Of a DNA stretch of 64,000 bases, positions 36,095 through 44,710 are shown piece by piece. How positions within the stretch are numbered: the first letter of the stretch is position 1; each line of letters begins with the position of its first letter. The notes beneath the pieces are model-generated. The model was not told the DNA's origin. It ran no database searches and saw only the letters and a list, made by a program, of their open reading frames with translations. The DNA comes from Anabaena cylindrica PCC 7122 (GTDB lineage: Bacteria > Cyanobacteriota > Cyanobacteriia > Cyanobacteriales > Nostocaceae), in the NCBI RefSeq assembly GCF_000317695.1, contig NC_019771.1:1-64000 (forward strand), given 5' to 3'. The position numbers and the translations under genes are program-made.

Positions 36095-36502
36095 ATGAAT
36101 TTAAAGCAAATTGCGAAAGACACAGCCAAAACTCTCCAAAGTTATCTGACTTATCAGGCACTTATGACTGTTTTGGCACAGCTAGGCGAAACAAATCCTC
36201 CTTTAGCATATTGGTTGCAAAACTTTTCTGCTGGGAAAATCCAAGACGGAGAAGCATATATTGAGGAATTGTTTCTAGTAAAGTCAGATTTGGCTTTGCG
36301 AATTATGACTGTCAGGGAACACATCGCGGCAGAAGTGACAGATTTCTTACCAGAAATGGTGCGTACTGGCATTCAGCAAGCCAACATGGAACAGCGTCGC
36401 CAGCATCTCGAACGCATCACGCAACTAAATTTATCAAGTCCCAGCCCAATAACTGAACAGCAGACAGTCTCAGACCCTGATGTGGATAATTTATCCGGTT
36501 AG
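36095..36502 (+). CDS. rbcX: RuBisCO assembly chaperone RbcX
   Basis: 135 residues from ATG 36095 (MNLKQIAKDTAKTLQSYLTYQAL, the family's usual start). A longer frame reaches back to 35951 but runs into rbcL. RbcX is an all-helical homodimer that binds the C-terminal tail of RbcL and assists assembly of the L8 core. The hydrophobic groove helices (YLTYQALMTVLAQL, PPLAYWLQNF) are conserved. The C-terminal 25 residues are polar and variable, as in relatives. Middle gene of the operon, 42 bases before rbcS. Confidence 0.97.
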   Translation: MNLKQIAKDTAKTLQSYLTYQALMTVLAQLGETNPPLAYWLQNFSAGKIQDGEAYIEELFLVKSDLALRIMTVREHIAAEVTDFLPEMVRTGIQQANMEQRRQHLERITQLNLSSPSPITEQQTVSDPDVDNLSG

Positions 36503-36543
36503 TCGGTCAACGTAGTAGTAAAAACAACCCATTACCAACAGCT

Positions 36544-36873
36544 ATGCAAACTTTATCAAAAGAGCGTCGTTACGAAACTCTCTCTTATCTTCCCCCCCTG
36601 TCTGATGCTCAAATTGCCAAACAAGTTCAGTACATTCTGAGCCAAGGCTACATCCCAGCAATCGAGTTTAACGAAACTTCTGAACCAACCGAATTGTTCT
36701 GGACAATGTGGAAGCTACCTTTGTTTGGTGCTAAAACCACTCAAGAAGTATTGAGTGAAGTTCAAGGTTGCCGTTCTCAGTTCGGTAACTGCTATGTTCG
36801 TGTTGTTGGTTTTGACAACATCAAACAGTGTCAAGTTCTCAGCTTTATCGTTCACAAACCCAGCAGATACTAA
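36544..36873 (+). CDS. rbcS: RuBisCO small subunit
   Basis: 109 residues, normal for cyanobacteria. Signature pieces are RRYETLSYLPPLSDAQIAKQVQYIL, GYIPAIEFNE, WTMWKLPLFGA and CYVRVVGFDNIKQCQVLSFIVHKP. It caps the L8 core to give L8S8. Last gene of the operon, followed after 33 bases by a rho-independent terminator. Confidence 0.99.
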   Translation: MQTLSKERRYETLSYLPPLSDAQIAKQVQYILSQGYIPAIEFNETSEPTELFWTMWKLPLFGAKTTQEVLSEVQGCRSQFGNCYVRVVGFDNIKQCQVLSFIVHKPSRY

Positions 36874-36906
36874 ATTCTGATTTGGTTTAAATAATTTGCT
36901 TTTTGG

Positions 36907-36938
36907 GAGAGGTAGAGTTTTCTATCTCTCTTTTTTTT
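36907..36938 (+). terminator. Rho-independent terminator of the rbcLXS operon
   Basis: GAGAGGTAG, a short AGTTTT loop and CTATCTCTC form a 9-bp stem with one G-T pair (36907-36930), followed at once by eight T residues. It lies 33 bases downstream of the rbcS stop. Confidence 0.88.
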
Positions 36939-37126
36939 AACGCAGAGGAATACGGAGGTTAGCGCGGAGAGTTTTTTTAGTTTTTGATAGTATCAATCCC
37001 AACTGCTAAAAACCGCAAAACACCAGACAGCCATTATTTTCTCAAGCCTGCGGTTCTGAGCCACTTTTCAAAGTATTAAACTAGAACTATGGCCGCCCTA
37101 GTAGTTAGTGCAAAGAGGTAATAATC

Positions 37127-37378
37127 ATGCCAAATCTGACATTAAGCGATCAACAGGTAATTGAATTAGTTAAGCAACTACCCCCAGAAAGTAAAAGGGT
37201 AGTCTTGTTAGCACTAGCTAAGGAAAGTGAAAGTGAGCGTGAGTCTCGCATGGAATATGCAGAAAAACAACTACATAACTTATGCGCTGAACGTGATTTA
37301 AATTGGGATACTATGTCAGAAGATGAACGTGAAACATTTATAGATGATTTGGTGCATGAGGACAGACAGTGCGCCTAA
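37127..37378 (+). CDS. Putative antitoxin of a PIN-type toxin-antitoxin pair
   Basis: 83 residues, mostly helical and strongly acidic towards the end (YAEKQLHNLCAERDLNWDTMSEDERETFIDDLVHED). NLTLSDQQVIELVKQLPPESKRVVLLAL resembles small antitoxins found ahead of PIN genes in cyanobacteria. No known DNA-binding fold was identified. The stop overlaps the next gene by 10 bases, a typical antitoxin-toxin arrangement. Confidence 0.78.
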   Translation: MPNLTLSDQQVIELVKQLPPESKRVVLLALAKESESERESRMEYAEKQLHNLCAERDLNWDTMSEDERETFIDDLVHEDRQCA

Positions 37379-37785
37379 TAGTGGTATTTGATACAAATGT
37401 TTTGATCTCTGGTATTGGCTGGAAAAGCAACCCTTTTCGTTGTCTTGAATTGGCGCGTAGGGGCATCATAGAAGGTGTAATATGTCCAGAAATACTTGAG
37501 GAAGTCACAGAAAAATTACAACTAAAGCTAAAATTTTCAGATACTCAAGTAATTGATACAATAGCTGATTTACTCAGCTTTCTCCGATTAGTAACAATTA
37601 CTAACACTTTGAATTTCCTCACCACTGACCCAGATGATAATATGGTTTTAGAATGTGCCGTTTTGGCGAATGCGACTCATATTGTTACAGGTGACAAAAA
37701 ACATTTGTTACCTTTAGGTATTTATGAAGATATTGCAATTGTAAATGCTACAGATTTCCTTACTTTAATATTACCTCAACAATAA
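37369..37785 (+). CDS. PIN-domain toxin (putative RNase)
   Basis: 138 residues from GTG 37369, supported by GAGGA six bases upstream; the next residues are RLIVVFDTNVLISGI. The acidic residues of the PIN site are visible: D in VFDTN, E in CPEILEEV, and the DPDDNMVLECAVLANATHIVTGDKKHL block. This matches the 'toxin component, PIN family' group, which cleaves RNA when its antitoxin is lost. Translationally coupled to the upstream antitoxin. Confidence 0.88.
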   Translation: MRLIVVFDTNVLISGIGWKSNPFRCLELARRGIIEGVICPEILEEVTEKLQLKLKFSDTQVIDTIADLLSFLRLVTITNTLNFLTTDPDDNMVLECAVLANATHIVTGDKKHLLPLGIYEDIAIVNATDFLTLILPQQ

Positions 37786-37815
37786 ATTTATTAATAAATA
37801 TTGGTTTCCTATTTC

Positions 37816-38331
37816 TTAAAGATCATAACCCATGATATAATCATCTATTACAAATCCATTACCCATATCTTTAATTTCACTGGCAATAATTCTAAAACCA
37901 AATCTAGTATAAGCTTTAATTCCTTTTTCATTCCTTTTATTGACATTGAGAATTATTTGTTTTAAGTTCATATTTTTTGCTTTTTTATAAATATGATTTA
38001 ACATTATTTGTCCATAGCCTAAACCATGCAGTGAGGGTAATAGGTAACACTTATGTAGCTTTAAATAAGTAATATTATTTTTGGTTTCTTCTCCATAAGA
38101 CAAATAACCAACGAATTGATCATTTTTTAGGACTTTATCGTAGAATATACCCTGATTTAAAATTTCATTTTCAATTACTCCTACTCCATACATCAGATTC
38201 AGCATATACTCTATCTGTTCAATGCTGATAATTTGGGAATAGTGAGTATACCAAATATCTACACTAAGTTTTCTGAGTTCATCTAAATCTGTATCTAATA
38301 AGTTTTCAATCCTAATTAAAGAATTATTCAT
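37816..38331 (-). CDS. GNAT family N-acetyltransferase
   Basis: 171 residues. The acetyl-CoA binding motif is YLLPSLHGLGYGQIMLNHIYKKAKN, near residue 95, matching the GNAT 'Q/RxxGxG/A' loop as HGLGYG. NVNKRNEKGIKAYTRFGFRI is the usual 'N..A...Y.k.GF' strand. Substrate unknown. Convergent with the PIN toxin and 39 bases downstream of the next gene, with which it may form a unit. Confidence 0.88.
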   Translation of the reverse strand: MNNSLIRIENLLDTDLDELRKLSVDIWYTHYSQIISIEQIEYMLNLMYGVGVIENEILNQGIFYDKVLKNDQFVGYLSYGEETKNNITYLKLHKCYLLPSLHGLGYGQIMLNHIYKKAKNMNLKQIILNVNKRNEKGIKAYTRFGFRIIASEIKDMGNGFVIDDYIMGYDL

Positions 38332-38370
38332 GCTTCACTAAACTTTTTAATAAGCTGATAGTGTAATTTA

Positions 38371-39537
38371 TCAGGTTTTTGGTAGACTTTGAAATCTTGC
38401 CATGAAACGGCGATCAAGACAGTCTTTCCAGTGCCACAATAATTGATGAGGCGGTAAAGTGAAATTACCCCTAGTAGCTAATGCGCTTCCGTCCCCCGTA
38501 CTAATTAAACTCAAATATGCTTTTTGTGGTTTGTAAGGTTTGAGTGATTTACCCAAAACCATTCTGCACAAATTTTCATACAGCGGTTTACCTTGGCGCA
38601 CAGCAAACACACCTGCTTTCGGGAGGTGATAATTTACCATAGTCGCAATATCACCCGCTGCAAAAATATGGGAATGGGTGAGAGATTTCAAATTATCATC
38701 TACTAAAATAAACCCTTGTTCATCAGTACCAATTCCTGATGCTTTTATCCAATCTGGTGCTGATGCTTGTGTCACCCAGAAAACTTGATTACATTCAACT
38801 ATTAACCCAGATTCACATTTAACCTCAAACTTTTCGTTTATCGGTGCAACTTGACACACTGTTTCACCTAAATGCAATTTTACACCTTTGTGATTTAAAA
38901 CTCTTTGCATGATTCGCCGTACTGATGGATGATGATTCGGCATTAATTCCCCACCTCGTTGAAATAAATGCACTTCTAAATTTTCAATCTCCAATTTCTG
39001 TAAACCTGCTTGCATTGATAACGCCAATTCCACACCCCCAGCACCACCACCCACGATACTAATACTTAGCTGTTTCTGGGGATTTGCAGCTGCATTTTTC
39101 TGTAATTTATCCCAATGTTCTAAAAGTTTTGCTACTGGTTTAGCACTGACAGCATATTCTGCTGCACCTGATACAGACAATTTAGCGGGGGTGCTGCCAA
39201 TGTCAATAGATAGTAGATCAAAATCTACCGCAGGTCTGTTAGCACAAATCACTTTATTATTTTGCAAATCTAGCCCAACTACTCTGTCAAAATACAAATT
39301 TACATGAGCAAAGTTGCTTAAATTTTCCAAGTCAATATGACACTCAGCATAATTGTAAAATCCGGCAATATGTCCTGGTAACATCCCAGAGTAGGGTGTA
39401 TATTTATCTGGGGTAATTAAGGTCAAATGCAATCCAGGTAAAGGTTTATTACCCAAAAGTCTCAAGATAATAGCATGACTATGACCTCCACCAATTAGCA
39501 CTAGCTTTTTCAGTATTGGTTGGCAATTTTGCTGCAT
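38371..39537 (-). CDS. FAD-dependent pyridine nucleotide-disulfide oxidoreductase (SelD-associated type)
   Basis: 388 residues. Two Rossmann motifs are visible: LVLIGGGHSHAIIL at the N-terminus (FAD) and SIVGGGAGGVELALSMQ (NAD(P)H). The FAD-closing motif HIFAAGDIATMVNYHLPKAGVFAVRQG follows. GGGHSHA and DKYTPYSGMLPGHIAG are characteristic of the family often fused to a SelD-like domain in cyanobacteria (Nterm_to_SelD). Here no SelD domain is fused or adjacent. It may act as an NADH or quinone oxidoreductase; substrate unknown. Confidence 0.85.
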   Translation of the reverse strand: MQQNCQPILKKLVLIGGGHSHAIILRLLGNKPLPGLHLTLITPDKYTPYSGMLPGHIAGFYNYAECHIDLENLSNFAHVNLYFDRVVGLDLQNNKVICANRPAVDFDLLSIDIGSTPAKLSVSGAAEYAVSAKPVAKLLEHWDKLQKNAAANPQKQLSISIVGGGAGGVELALSMQAGLQKLEIENLEVHLFQRGGELMPNHHPSVRRIMQRVLNHKGVKLHLGETVCQVAPINEKFEVKCESGLIVECNQVFWVTQASAPDWIKASGIGTDEQGFILVDDNLKSLTHSHIFAAGDIATMVNYHLPKAGVFAVRQGKPLYENLCRMVLGKSLKPYKPQKAYLSLISTGDGSALATRGNFTLPPHQLLWHWKDCLDRRFMARFQSLPKT

Positions 39538-39905
39538 TGTCAGATTTATGTAAATACGAATTAATGACTAAATATCAATATGATCATGATTCTGATCAGT
39601 TGTTTATGAATACTAAACAGTAGTATTTACAACTAAATTTTGAACCATATGTTTAACATATATTTTACTTGGTGTCTATACCTCAAATGATTATATTTTC
39701 TTTTTTAAGTGCAGAGTAGAATTGGGTTTATCCCAAATAGCTGTAGATCATAGATATGATTTATTAACCTGCTAAGAGTTCCTCTAGTATCTTTTGAATT
39801 GGGGATTTTAAATTGCTCAGTAGTTATCTTAACTAATAATTGAAGGTTATTTATGTACCAACATTTGCAACGAATACTCACTAAATCAAAAATAATACAA
39901 GTGTT
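39538..39905. other. Intergenic region, no feature recognised
   Basis: 368 AT-rich bases between divergent genes. An 81-residue minus-strand frame (39705-39950) runs into the start of the pentapeptide gene and shows no domain. I see no repeat element or RNA. Confidence 0.5.
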
Positions 39906-40658
39906 ATGAGAGTGCCAAAAATATTTTCTATTACTTCTAATGACCTTCAAATCACAGCTTTATTTGATAAAATAGCTACCATGAAAATCATCCGGTGGAT
40001 GCTGGAAATAAATGAAAATCTAAAGCATGATCGACACAATAAACACTATCAAGATTACCTAATGAAGGTTGTAGCCCAACTGGAAAATAATTCCATAGCA
40101 ACCAGTTTAGATGCAATTAATGATTTAGAGCATCTCGCTGGAGTTAATCCACAATACCACTGGATAATTATGGATATGCTTACTAATTTTGTGCGAAATA
40201 AAGCTGCCAGTATATCCCCAGAAGAAGTAACAAATAATTCCGCTGAAAACGCCAGGAAAGTAATTCAAGCAGCTATTACTGTGATTGGTAGGAGAGATAC
40301 AAAATATGACCCAGAAAATGAGCAAATTGACTTAAGTTACACGGATTTAAGGGGAGTAAACTTGCAAGGTGCGAACCTGGAACAAACTAACCTTTATCAA
40401 GCTAATCTCTCAGAGGCAAATCTTGCTGGTGCAAACCTGGAGGGAGCGATTCTCAGTGCGGCTAATCTCTCTGGTGCAAATCTCAATTTTGCTAATCTGT
40501 CCCAGGCTATCCTTAGTGCTGCAAATCTCAGAGGTGCAAATCTCTCTAGTGCTAACTTACATCGAGCTAATCTATATTTAGCTAGTTTACAGGATGCAAT
40601 TTTGAATGATGCTATCCTGGATGAAGCAAACCTGAGGGAAGTGCAGTTTAGGTTTTAA
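39906..40658 (+). CDS. Pentapeptide repeat protein with helical N-terminal module
   Basis: 250 residues. A helical N-terminal half (about 1-125) includes the AITVIGRRDTKYDPENEQIDLSYTDL junction. About 19 A(D/N)LXX pentapeptides follow (NLQGANLEQTNLYQANLSEA...), forming a right-handed beta-helix. The same helical module, with ALTVIGRRNFQQDRENQKLDL, occurs in the next gene, so the two are paralogues. The start is not certain because there is no clear ribosome-binding site; ATG 39981 is an alternative. Function unknown. Confidence 0.85.
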   Translation: MRVPKIFSITSNDLQITALFDKIATMKIIRWMLEINENLKHDRHNKHYQDYLMKVVAQLENNSIATSLDAINDLEHLAGVNPQYHWIIMDMLTNFVRNKAASISPEEVTNNSAENARKVIQAAITVIGRRDTKYDPENEQIDLSYTDLRGVNLQGANLEQTNLYQANLSEANLAGANLEGAILSAANLSGANLNFANLSQAILSAANLRGANLSSANLHRANLYLASLQDAILNDAILDEANLREVQFRF

Positions 40659-40975
40659 GAAAAATATATACCAAGTATATAATGCTGATTACTGATAAAG
40701 TTACAACTGAAATTTTTGCTTTCCAGGCATTGACATCTACTCCTGTGTAGGAGTATTTTTAGAAATAAATTATATGGTAGGTAACTGTTAACAGAGAAAA
40801 GTAAACAGGGTTAAAAGCCTGTCTATGTCTGATTTTTATGATTTGTGTATGTCCTAACTTACTTAGTAACTGCGATAAATCTACAGATGGTCGGATATTT
40901 TATAAAAAGTATATTTATTCTCATTCTAACTAATTAATACAACGCTTAATTAAGTAAGTTCTAGCATATCTAACT
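40659..40975. other. Intergenic region between two pentapeptide genes
   Basis: Contains one clear terminator (40738-40760, separate entry); otherwise AT-rich with no gene recognised. It probably also holds a promoter for the second pentapeptide gene. Confidence 0.5.
40738..40760 (+). terminator. Rho-independent terminator after pentapeptide gene
   Basis: TACTCCT, loop GTGT, then AGGAGTA: a perfect 7-bp stem followed by five T residues. It lies 80 bases after the stop of the preceding gene. Confidence 0.8.
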
Positions 40976-42520
40976 TTGAAGCTAAATGCTATACTGTTGT
41001 TTTTAATCATCTCAGTAATACTCATTATTGTGAAGCATCTTTCTGGTATGTCTGCTAAAAAGACAGACACAACTTTGAATTGGTTTATTAGCATCATAGT
41101 TATTGTTGCTATGTCCTTAATACTGATTGTCTTCGCATCTACTAATATTGAAAAGTTATCACTTCAGCAGCGAATAACTGATAGAAATCAAGCATTAACT
41201 ACTACTGCTATAGTTTTTCTAGGTTTAGCTGTCATGCTTAATGCTTACTACGCGGCAAAGCGGACTCAAGCAATGCAAAAAAATGCGATTACAGCGGAGA
41301 AAAGCCTAGCAATTGGTATAGAAAATACGAAACTGACTCAAGAAAGATTGATTGCAGAACGCTTTATTGGCGGAATTGCTCAGTTGGGGCATGACAAGGT
41401 AGAAACGCGCATTGGTGCAATTTATGCGTTAGAAAGAATTGCCCAGGATTTCCCCCAAGAACATTGGACAATCATGGAAATTCTCACCGCGTTTATCCGG
41501 GAGAATGCAGCTATACAAATAGAGAGGAAAGTACCCAAACCAGAAGATTTTATGACGATTGATTTGGGTCAACAGCGAGAACGGGCCCGTCGTCAACAGC
41601 CAGCAGATTATTCTATTCCTTTAGAGTCTTTCAAACTTCGCACTGATATTCAAGCGGCACTAACTGTGATTGGTAGACGCAATTTTCAGCAAGACCGAGA
41701 AAATCAAAAACTGGATTTACGGAATACTGACATCAGACGGGTAGATTTGGCAGGGGCTAAACTGCAAGGGGTCGATTTGCGGGGATCTGATTTGAGCGGG
41801 TCTGATTTGCGGGAGATAGATTTAAGTGGAGCAGATTTAGATGGGGTTAAACTCATCGGGTCGATTCTCTTTGAAGCTAATTTGTTTAAAGCTAGTTTAC
41901 GGGGAGCTAATTTAAGTCGGGCGAATTTAAATCTTGCTAATTTATATGGAGTCAACTTGCGTTCAGCTAACCTATCTGGTGCAAGTTTGCGTGCAGCTAA
42001 TTTACAAGCTGCTAATTTGTATAAAGCTAATTTGCAACAAGCAACTCTGAAAGCGGCTAACTTATCTGGTGCTAAGTTATTTTTGGCGAATTTGCAAGGG
42101 GCGAAGTTGGGTAAAACTAATTTACAGTTAGCGGGTTTGACTGCGGCGAATTTGCAAGGTGCAAATCTCAATGGTGCAAATCTCCAAGGTGCAAATTTGA
42201 ATGCTGCTAAATTGCAGCAAACAGATATTTATTTTGCTAATCTCAGTGAAGCTAGTTTGACGGAGGCAGATTTGCAACAAGCTAATCTGATGGGGGCTAA
42301 TCTTTGTAAGGCTATTCTTGATGAAGCTGATCTTTCGTGGGCAAATTTGATGGGAGCTAACTTAGCTGGCGCTCATCTTTGTGATGTTAAACTGACTGGA
42401 ACGATTTTGACGGGGGCAAAAAACCTGGAATTAGAGCAGATAAATATGACTTGGGGCGATCGCACTACTCGTCTACCTGATTATATCGAAATACCGGAGA
42501 GTTGGCGGCAATCTGTTTGA
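40976..42520 (+). CDS. Membrane-anchored pentapeptide repeat protein
   Basis: 514 residues. Three hydrophobic helices in the first 110 residues (AILLFLIISVILIIV, WFISIIVIVAMSLILIVFA, TAIVFLGLAVMLNAYYAA) are followed by a coiled-coil linker. A helical module follows, shared with the upstream gene (ERFIGGIAQLGHDKVETRIGAIYALERIA, then ALTVIGRRN), and finally about 45 pentapeptides (residues about 240-490). The beta-helix should lie in the cytoplasm. The start is a TTG at 40976 with no good ribosome-binding site; ATG 41048 would remove the first helix. A 155-residue minus-strand frame (41704-42171) is a shadow. Function unknown. Confidence 0.87.
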   Translation: MKLNAILLFLIISVILIIVKHLSGMSAKKTDTTLNWFISIIVIVAMSLILIVFASTNIEKLSLQQRITDRNQALTTTAIVFLGLAVMLNAYYAAKRTQAMQKNAITAEKSLAIGIENTKLTQERLIAERFIGGIAQLGHDKVETRIGAIYALERIAQDFPQEHWTIMEILTAFIRENAAIQIERKVPKPEDFMTIDLGQQRERARRQQPADYSIPLESFKLRTDIQAALTVIGRRNFQQDRENQKLDLRNTDIRRVDLAGAKLQGVDLRGSDLSGSDLREIDLSGADLDGVKLIGSILFEANLFKASLRGANLSRANLNLANLYGVNLRSANLSGASLRAANLQAANLYKANLQQATLKAANLSGAKLFLANLQGAKLGKTNLQLAGLTAANLQGANLNGANLQGANLNAAKLQQTDIYFANLSEASLTEADLQQANLMGANLCKAILDEADLSWANLMGANLAGAHLCDVKLTGTILTGAKNLELEQINMTWGDRTTRLPDYIEIPESWRQSV

Positions 42521-42842
42521 AAATTTACCGATACGGTCAGCAGTAAAACTATATTGGTGCATTCTACTTTCTCAGGCAAGATACGAATTATGAATTATTT
42601 TAATTGTTATTAATTGCTCATATTTTAGTTTTAATCAAGTCATTAAATCCTGACTTTTAGATTGTCATGATTGCTTGTTTATAAAATTCTTAATTCGTAA
42701 TCAAATTAGCTTTTTATAGTTAGCAATTTATAGTATTTTTTGACCATGACTAATCAATAACATTTTCAAGCTTTTGCTAGATAAAGGTTTGAAAAGATCA
42801 GGCTGTTACAAAAAGATTACTATTTTTGAGGATAAAATTCTG
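42521..42842. other. Intergenic region upstream of subtilase, nothing recognised
   Basis: AT-rich, no repeat or RNA gene seen. GAGGA at 42827-42831 may be the ribosome-binding site of the protease. Confidence 0.45.
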
Positions 42843-44300
42843 ATGACACTGGATATTACCCACAATTTTTCCTCCAAAAAGGAACTGAATATTACTCCTA
42901 TTTCCTCAGTTAATACCTTTGATAATCAGGCTGATAATAGCTTGAGTTGGGGTAATCGTAGTAGCTCTCTACAGCAAGAAACCAAAGAGTCTGTTGTCAC
43001 CACTAGCAGCTATAACTCTAGAAATGGCTATGGCTTAATCAATGCCGGAAAAGCAGTTAGTGAGGCTGCTGGTGAAAGTCCCTATGCAGATGCTCCTGAC
43101 TTGGGTGGAAATAATTGGGGTGCAGATTTGGTGAATGCTCCAGCAGCATGGGAGCGTGGACATACAGGACAGGGTATTATTGTTGCGGTTCTAGATACTG
43201 GAGTTGACTATAACCATACCGATTTAAATGATAATATTTGGACGAACAGTAAAGAAATTTCAGGTAATGGTATAGATGATGACGGTAACGGCTATATTGA
43301 TGATATTCAAGGTTGGAATTTTGACAGTAATAACAATAATGTTTTGGATAATAATGGCCATGGAACTCATGTTTCTGGAACTATAGCTGGGGAAAATAAC
43401 GATACTGGTGTGACTGGTATTGCTTATAATTCCAAAATTATGGCAGTCAAGGTTTTAGATGAAAATGGTTCAGGTTCTTATTCAAATATTGCCAAAGGAA
43501 TCTATTATGCTGTAGATAATGGTGCTAACGTGATTAACCTCAGCCTTGGAGGTAATTCTGGTAATGATACCCTCAAATCTGCCCTTGAATATGCCAGCAG
43601 TAAAGGCGTAATTGTGGTTATGGCAGCAGGTAATAATAGCGAATCCACACCATCCTATCCCGCCCGTTACGCCGATAATTTAGGAATTGCTGTTGGTGCA
43701 GTAGATAAAAATAAGAACCTCACTGACTTCTCTAACCGTTCTGGCTCTCAAGAAATCAAATACGTCACAGCACCTGGTCAGGATATTTACTCTACAGTTC
43801 CCAATAATCAATATGCCACTTACAGTGGCACTTCTATGGCAGCCCCTCACGTTGCTGGGGTAGTTGCCCTTATGCTTAGTGCTAATCCCAATCTAACTGA
43901 TAGCCAAATCCGGGATATTATTACCCGGACAGCAGAAAATGGGACACAAACTCCAGAACCTACTCAGCCTTCAAATCCAACACCTTCTTTACCATTTCCA
44001 TTTCCTATTGAGTTACCCTTCAGTCTCATCAATATCGGTTCACTATTTCCCTTCGATAATATAGGTTCATTATTTCCCTTAGAAGCACAATCAACTATTT
44101 CATTAGAACCTATTGTTTTATCTGTTGGTGATATGAGTACGGCAACGCCCAAGGTAGAGGAATTCAGTTATCATAATCAGAGTCATGATAGATGGGAATT
44201 GAGTTATTACGACAGCGATTTAACTAATTATACAATTACTGAAGATGCTGATTTGTCAGGAGTCAGGAGTCAGGAAGAAGAATATTTTACAAGTTATTGA
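42843..44300 (+). CDS. Subtilisin-like (S8) serine protease, C-terminus probably altered
   Basis: About 485 residues from ATG 42843. The catalytic triad is visible: Asp in IIVAVLDTGVDYNHTDL, His in NNGHGTHVSGTIAG and Ser in YSGTSMAAPHVAGVVAL. IDDDGNGYIDDIQGWNF is a calcium-binding-type insertion common in cyanobacterial subtilases. There is no classical signal peptide; an Asn/Ser-rich prodomain precedes the catalytic part. After the Pro-rich linker (PEPTQPSNPTPSLPFPFP) the tail runs into an AGGAGTC heptamer tract (44257-44273) that supplies the last residues (LSGVRSQEEEYFTSY). The original C-terminus has therefore probably been lost. Translation could also begin upstream at 42774. Confidence 0.87.
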   Translation: MTLDITHNFSSKKELNITPISSVNTFDNQADNSLSWGNRSSSLQQETKESVVTTSSYNSRNGYGLINAGKAVSEAAGESPYADAPDLGGNNWGADLVNAPAAWERGHTGQGIIVAVLDTGVDYNHTDLNDNIWTNSKEISGNGIDDDGNGYIDDIQGWNFDSNNNNVLDNNGHGTHVSGTIAGENNDTGVTGIAYNSKIMAVKVLDENGSGSYSNIAKGIYYAVDNGANVINLSLGGNSGNDTLKSALEYASSKGVIVVMAAGNNSESTPSYPARYADNLGIAVGAVDKNKNLTDFSNRSGSQEIKYVTAPGQDIYSTVPNNQYATYSGTSMAAPHVAGVVALMLSANPNLTDSQIRDIITRTAENGTQTPEPTQPSNPTPSLPFPFPIELPFSLINIGSLFPFDNIGSLFPLEAQSTISLEPIVLSVGDMSTATPKVEEFSYHNQSHDRWELSYYDSDLTNYTITEDADLSGVRSQEEEYFTSY

Positions 44301-44445
44301 ATGGCATGAAAATGGTGTTGATTTCGCCGATGCTTTTCATTTAGCTCCAAGTAATCATTGTTTAGAGTTTTATACTTTTGATGAAAAATTTATTAAAAAA
44401 TCCCAAAATTTATCTGGTTCAACAGTCAAAAAGCCTGATTTGTAA
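44276..44445 (+). pseudogene. C-terminal remnant of a PIN-domain (VapC-like) gene
   Basis: The readable piece ENGVDFADAFHLA..., then LEFYTFDEKFIKKSQNL...VKKPDL, is the usual end of VapC-type PIN proteins ('dfaDalhla', 'f.TfD..f.k.a', 'v..p'). The N-terminal two thirds, including the first catalytic Asp, are absent. The break falls in the AGGAGTC heptamer tract that also ends the protease frame. Confidence 0.7.
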
Positions 44446-44454
44446 ATTGGTATA

Positions 44455-44667
44455 GTGAAAACGTTTGAAGTTCACAAACTTTACTGCCTTGATTTCCTTT
44501 ACCATCAAGCTGAACAAATTTGTTCGATTGGTTCTGGTTCGGTTGAATCTGCCGTTAAGCAAATTGACCGTCGAACTAAGATTTCAGGCGCACAATGGGA
44601 ACAAGAAAATGTCCCTCAAGTCCTAGCTCATCGCTCTGCTTACCTCAATGGATTATTATCGGTTTGA
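44455..44667 (+). pseudogene. Transposase remnant (ISKra4-like C-terminus)
   Basis: About 70 residues: CSIGSGSVESAVKQIDRRTKISGAQWEQENVPQVLAHRSAYLNGLL. This is the C-terminal block I know from ISKra4-type transposases ('iGSGaVEsavKqi..R.kisGAqW...nv..vL..R.ayLnG'). The rest of the transposase and any IS ends are missing. It is a decayed insertion next to another gene remnant. Confidence 0.72.
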
Positions 44668-44710
44668 GCCATGTCAAAAAGTGAGATGTTCCCGTTAGAG
44701 ACTCATCTCG

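Noticed and set aside
41704..42171. 155-residue minus-strand frame rich in KLAPxK repeats
   Set aside because: Shadow of the large pentapeptide gene; the pattern follows from the codons of the repeats.
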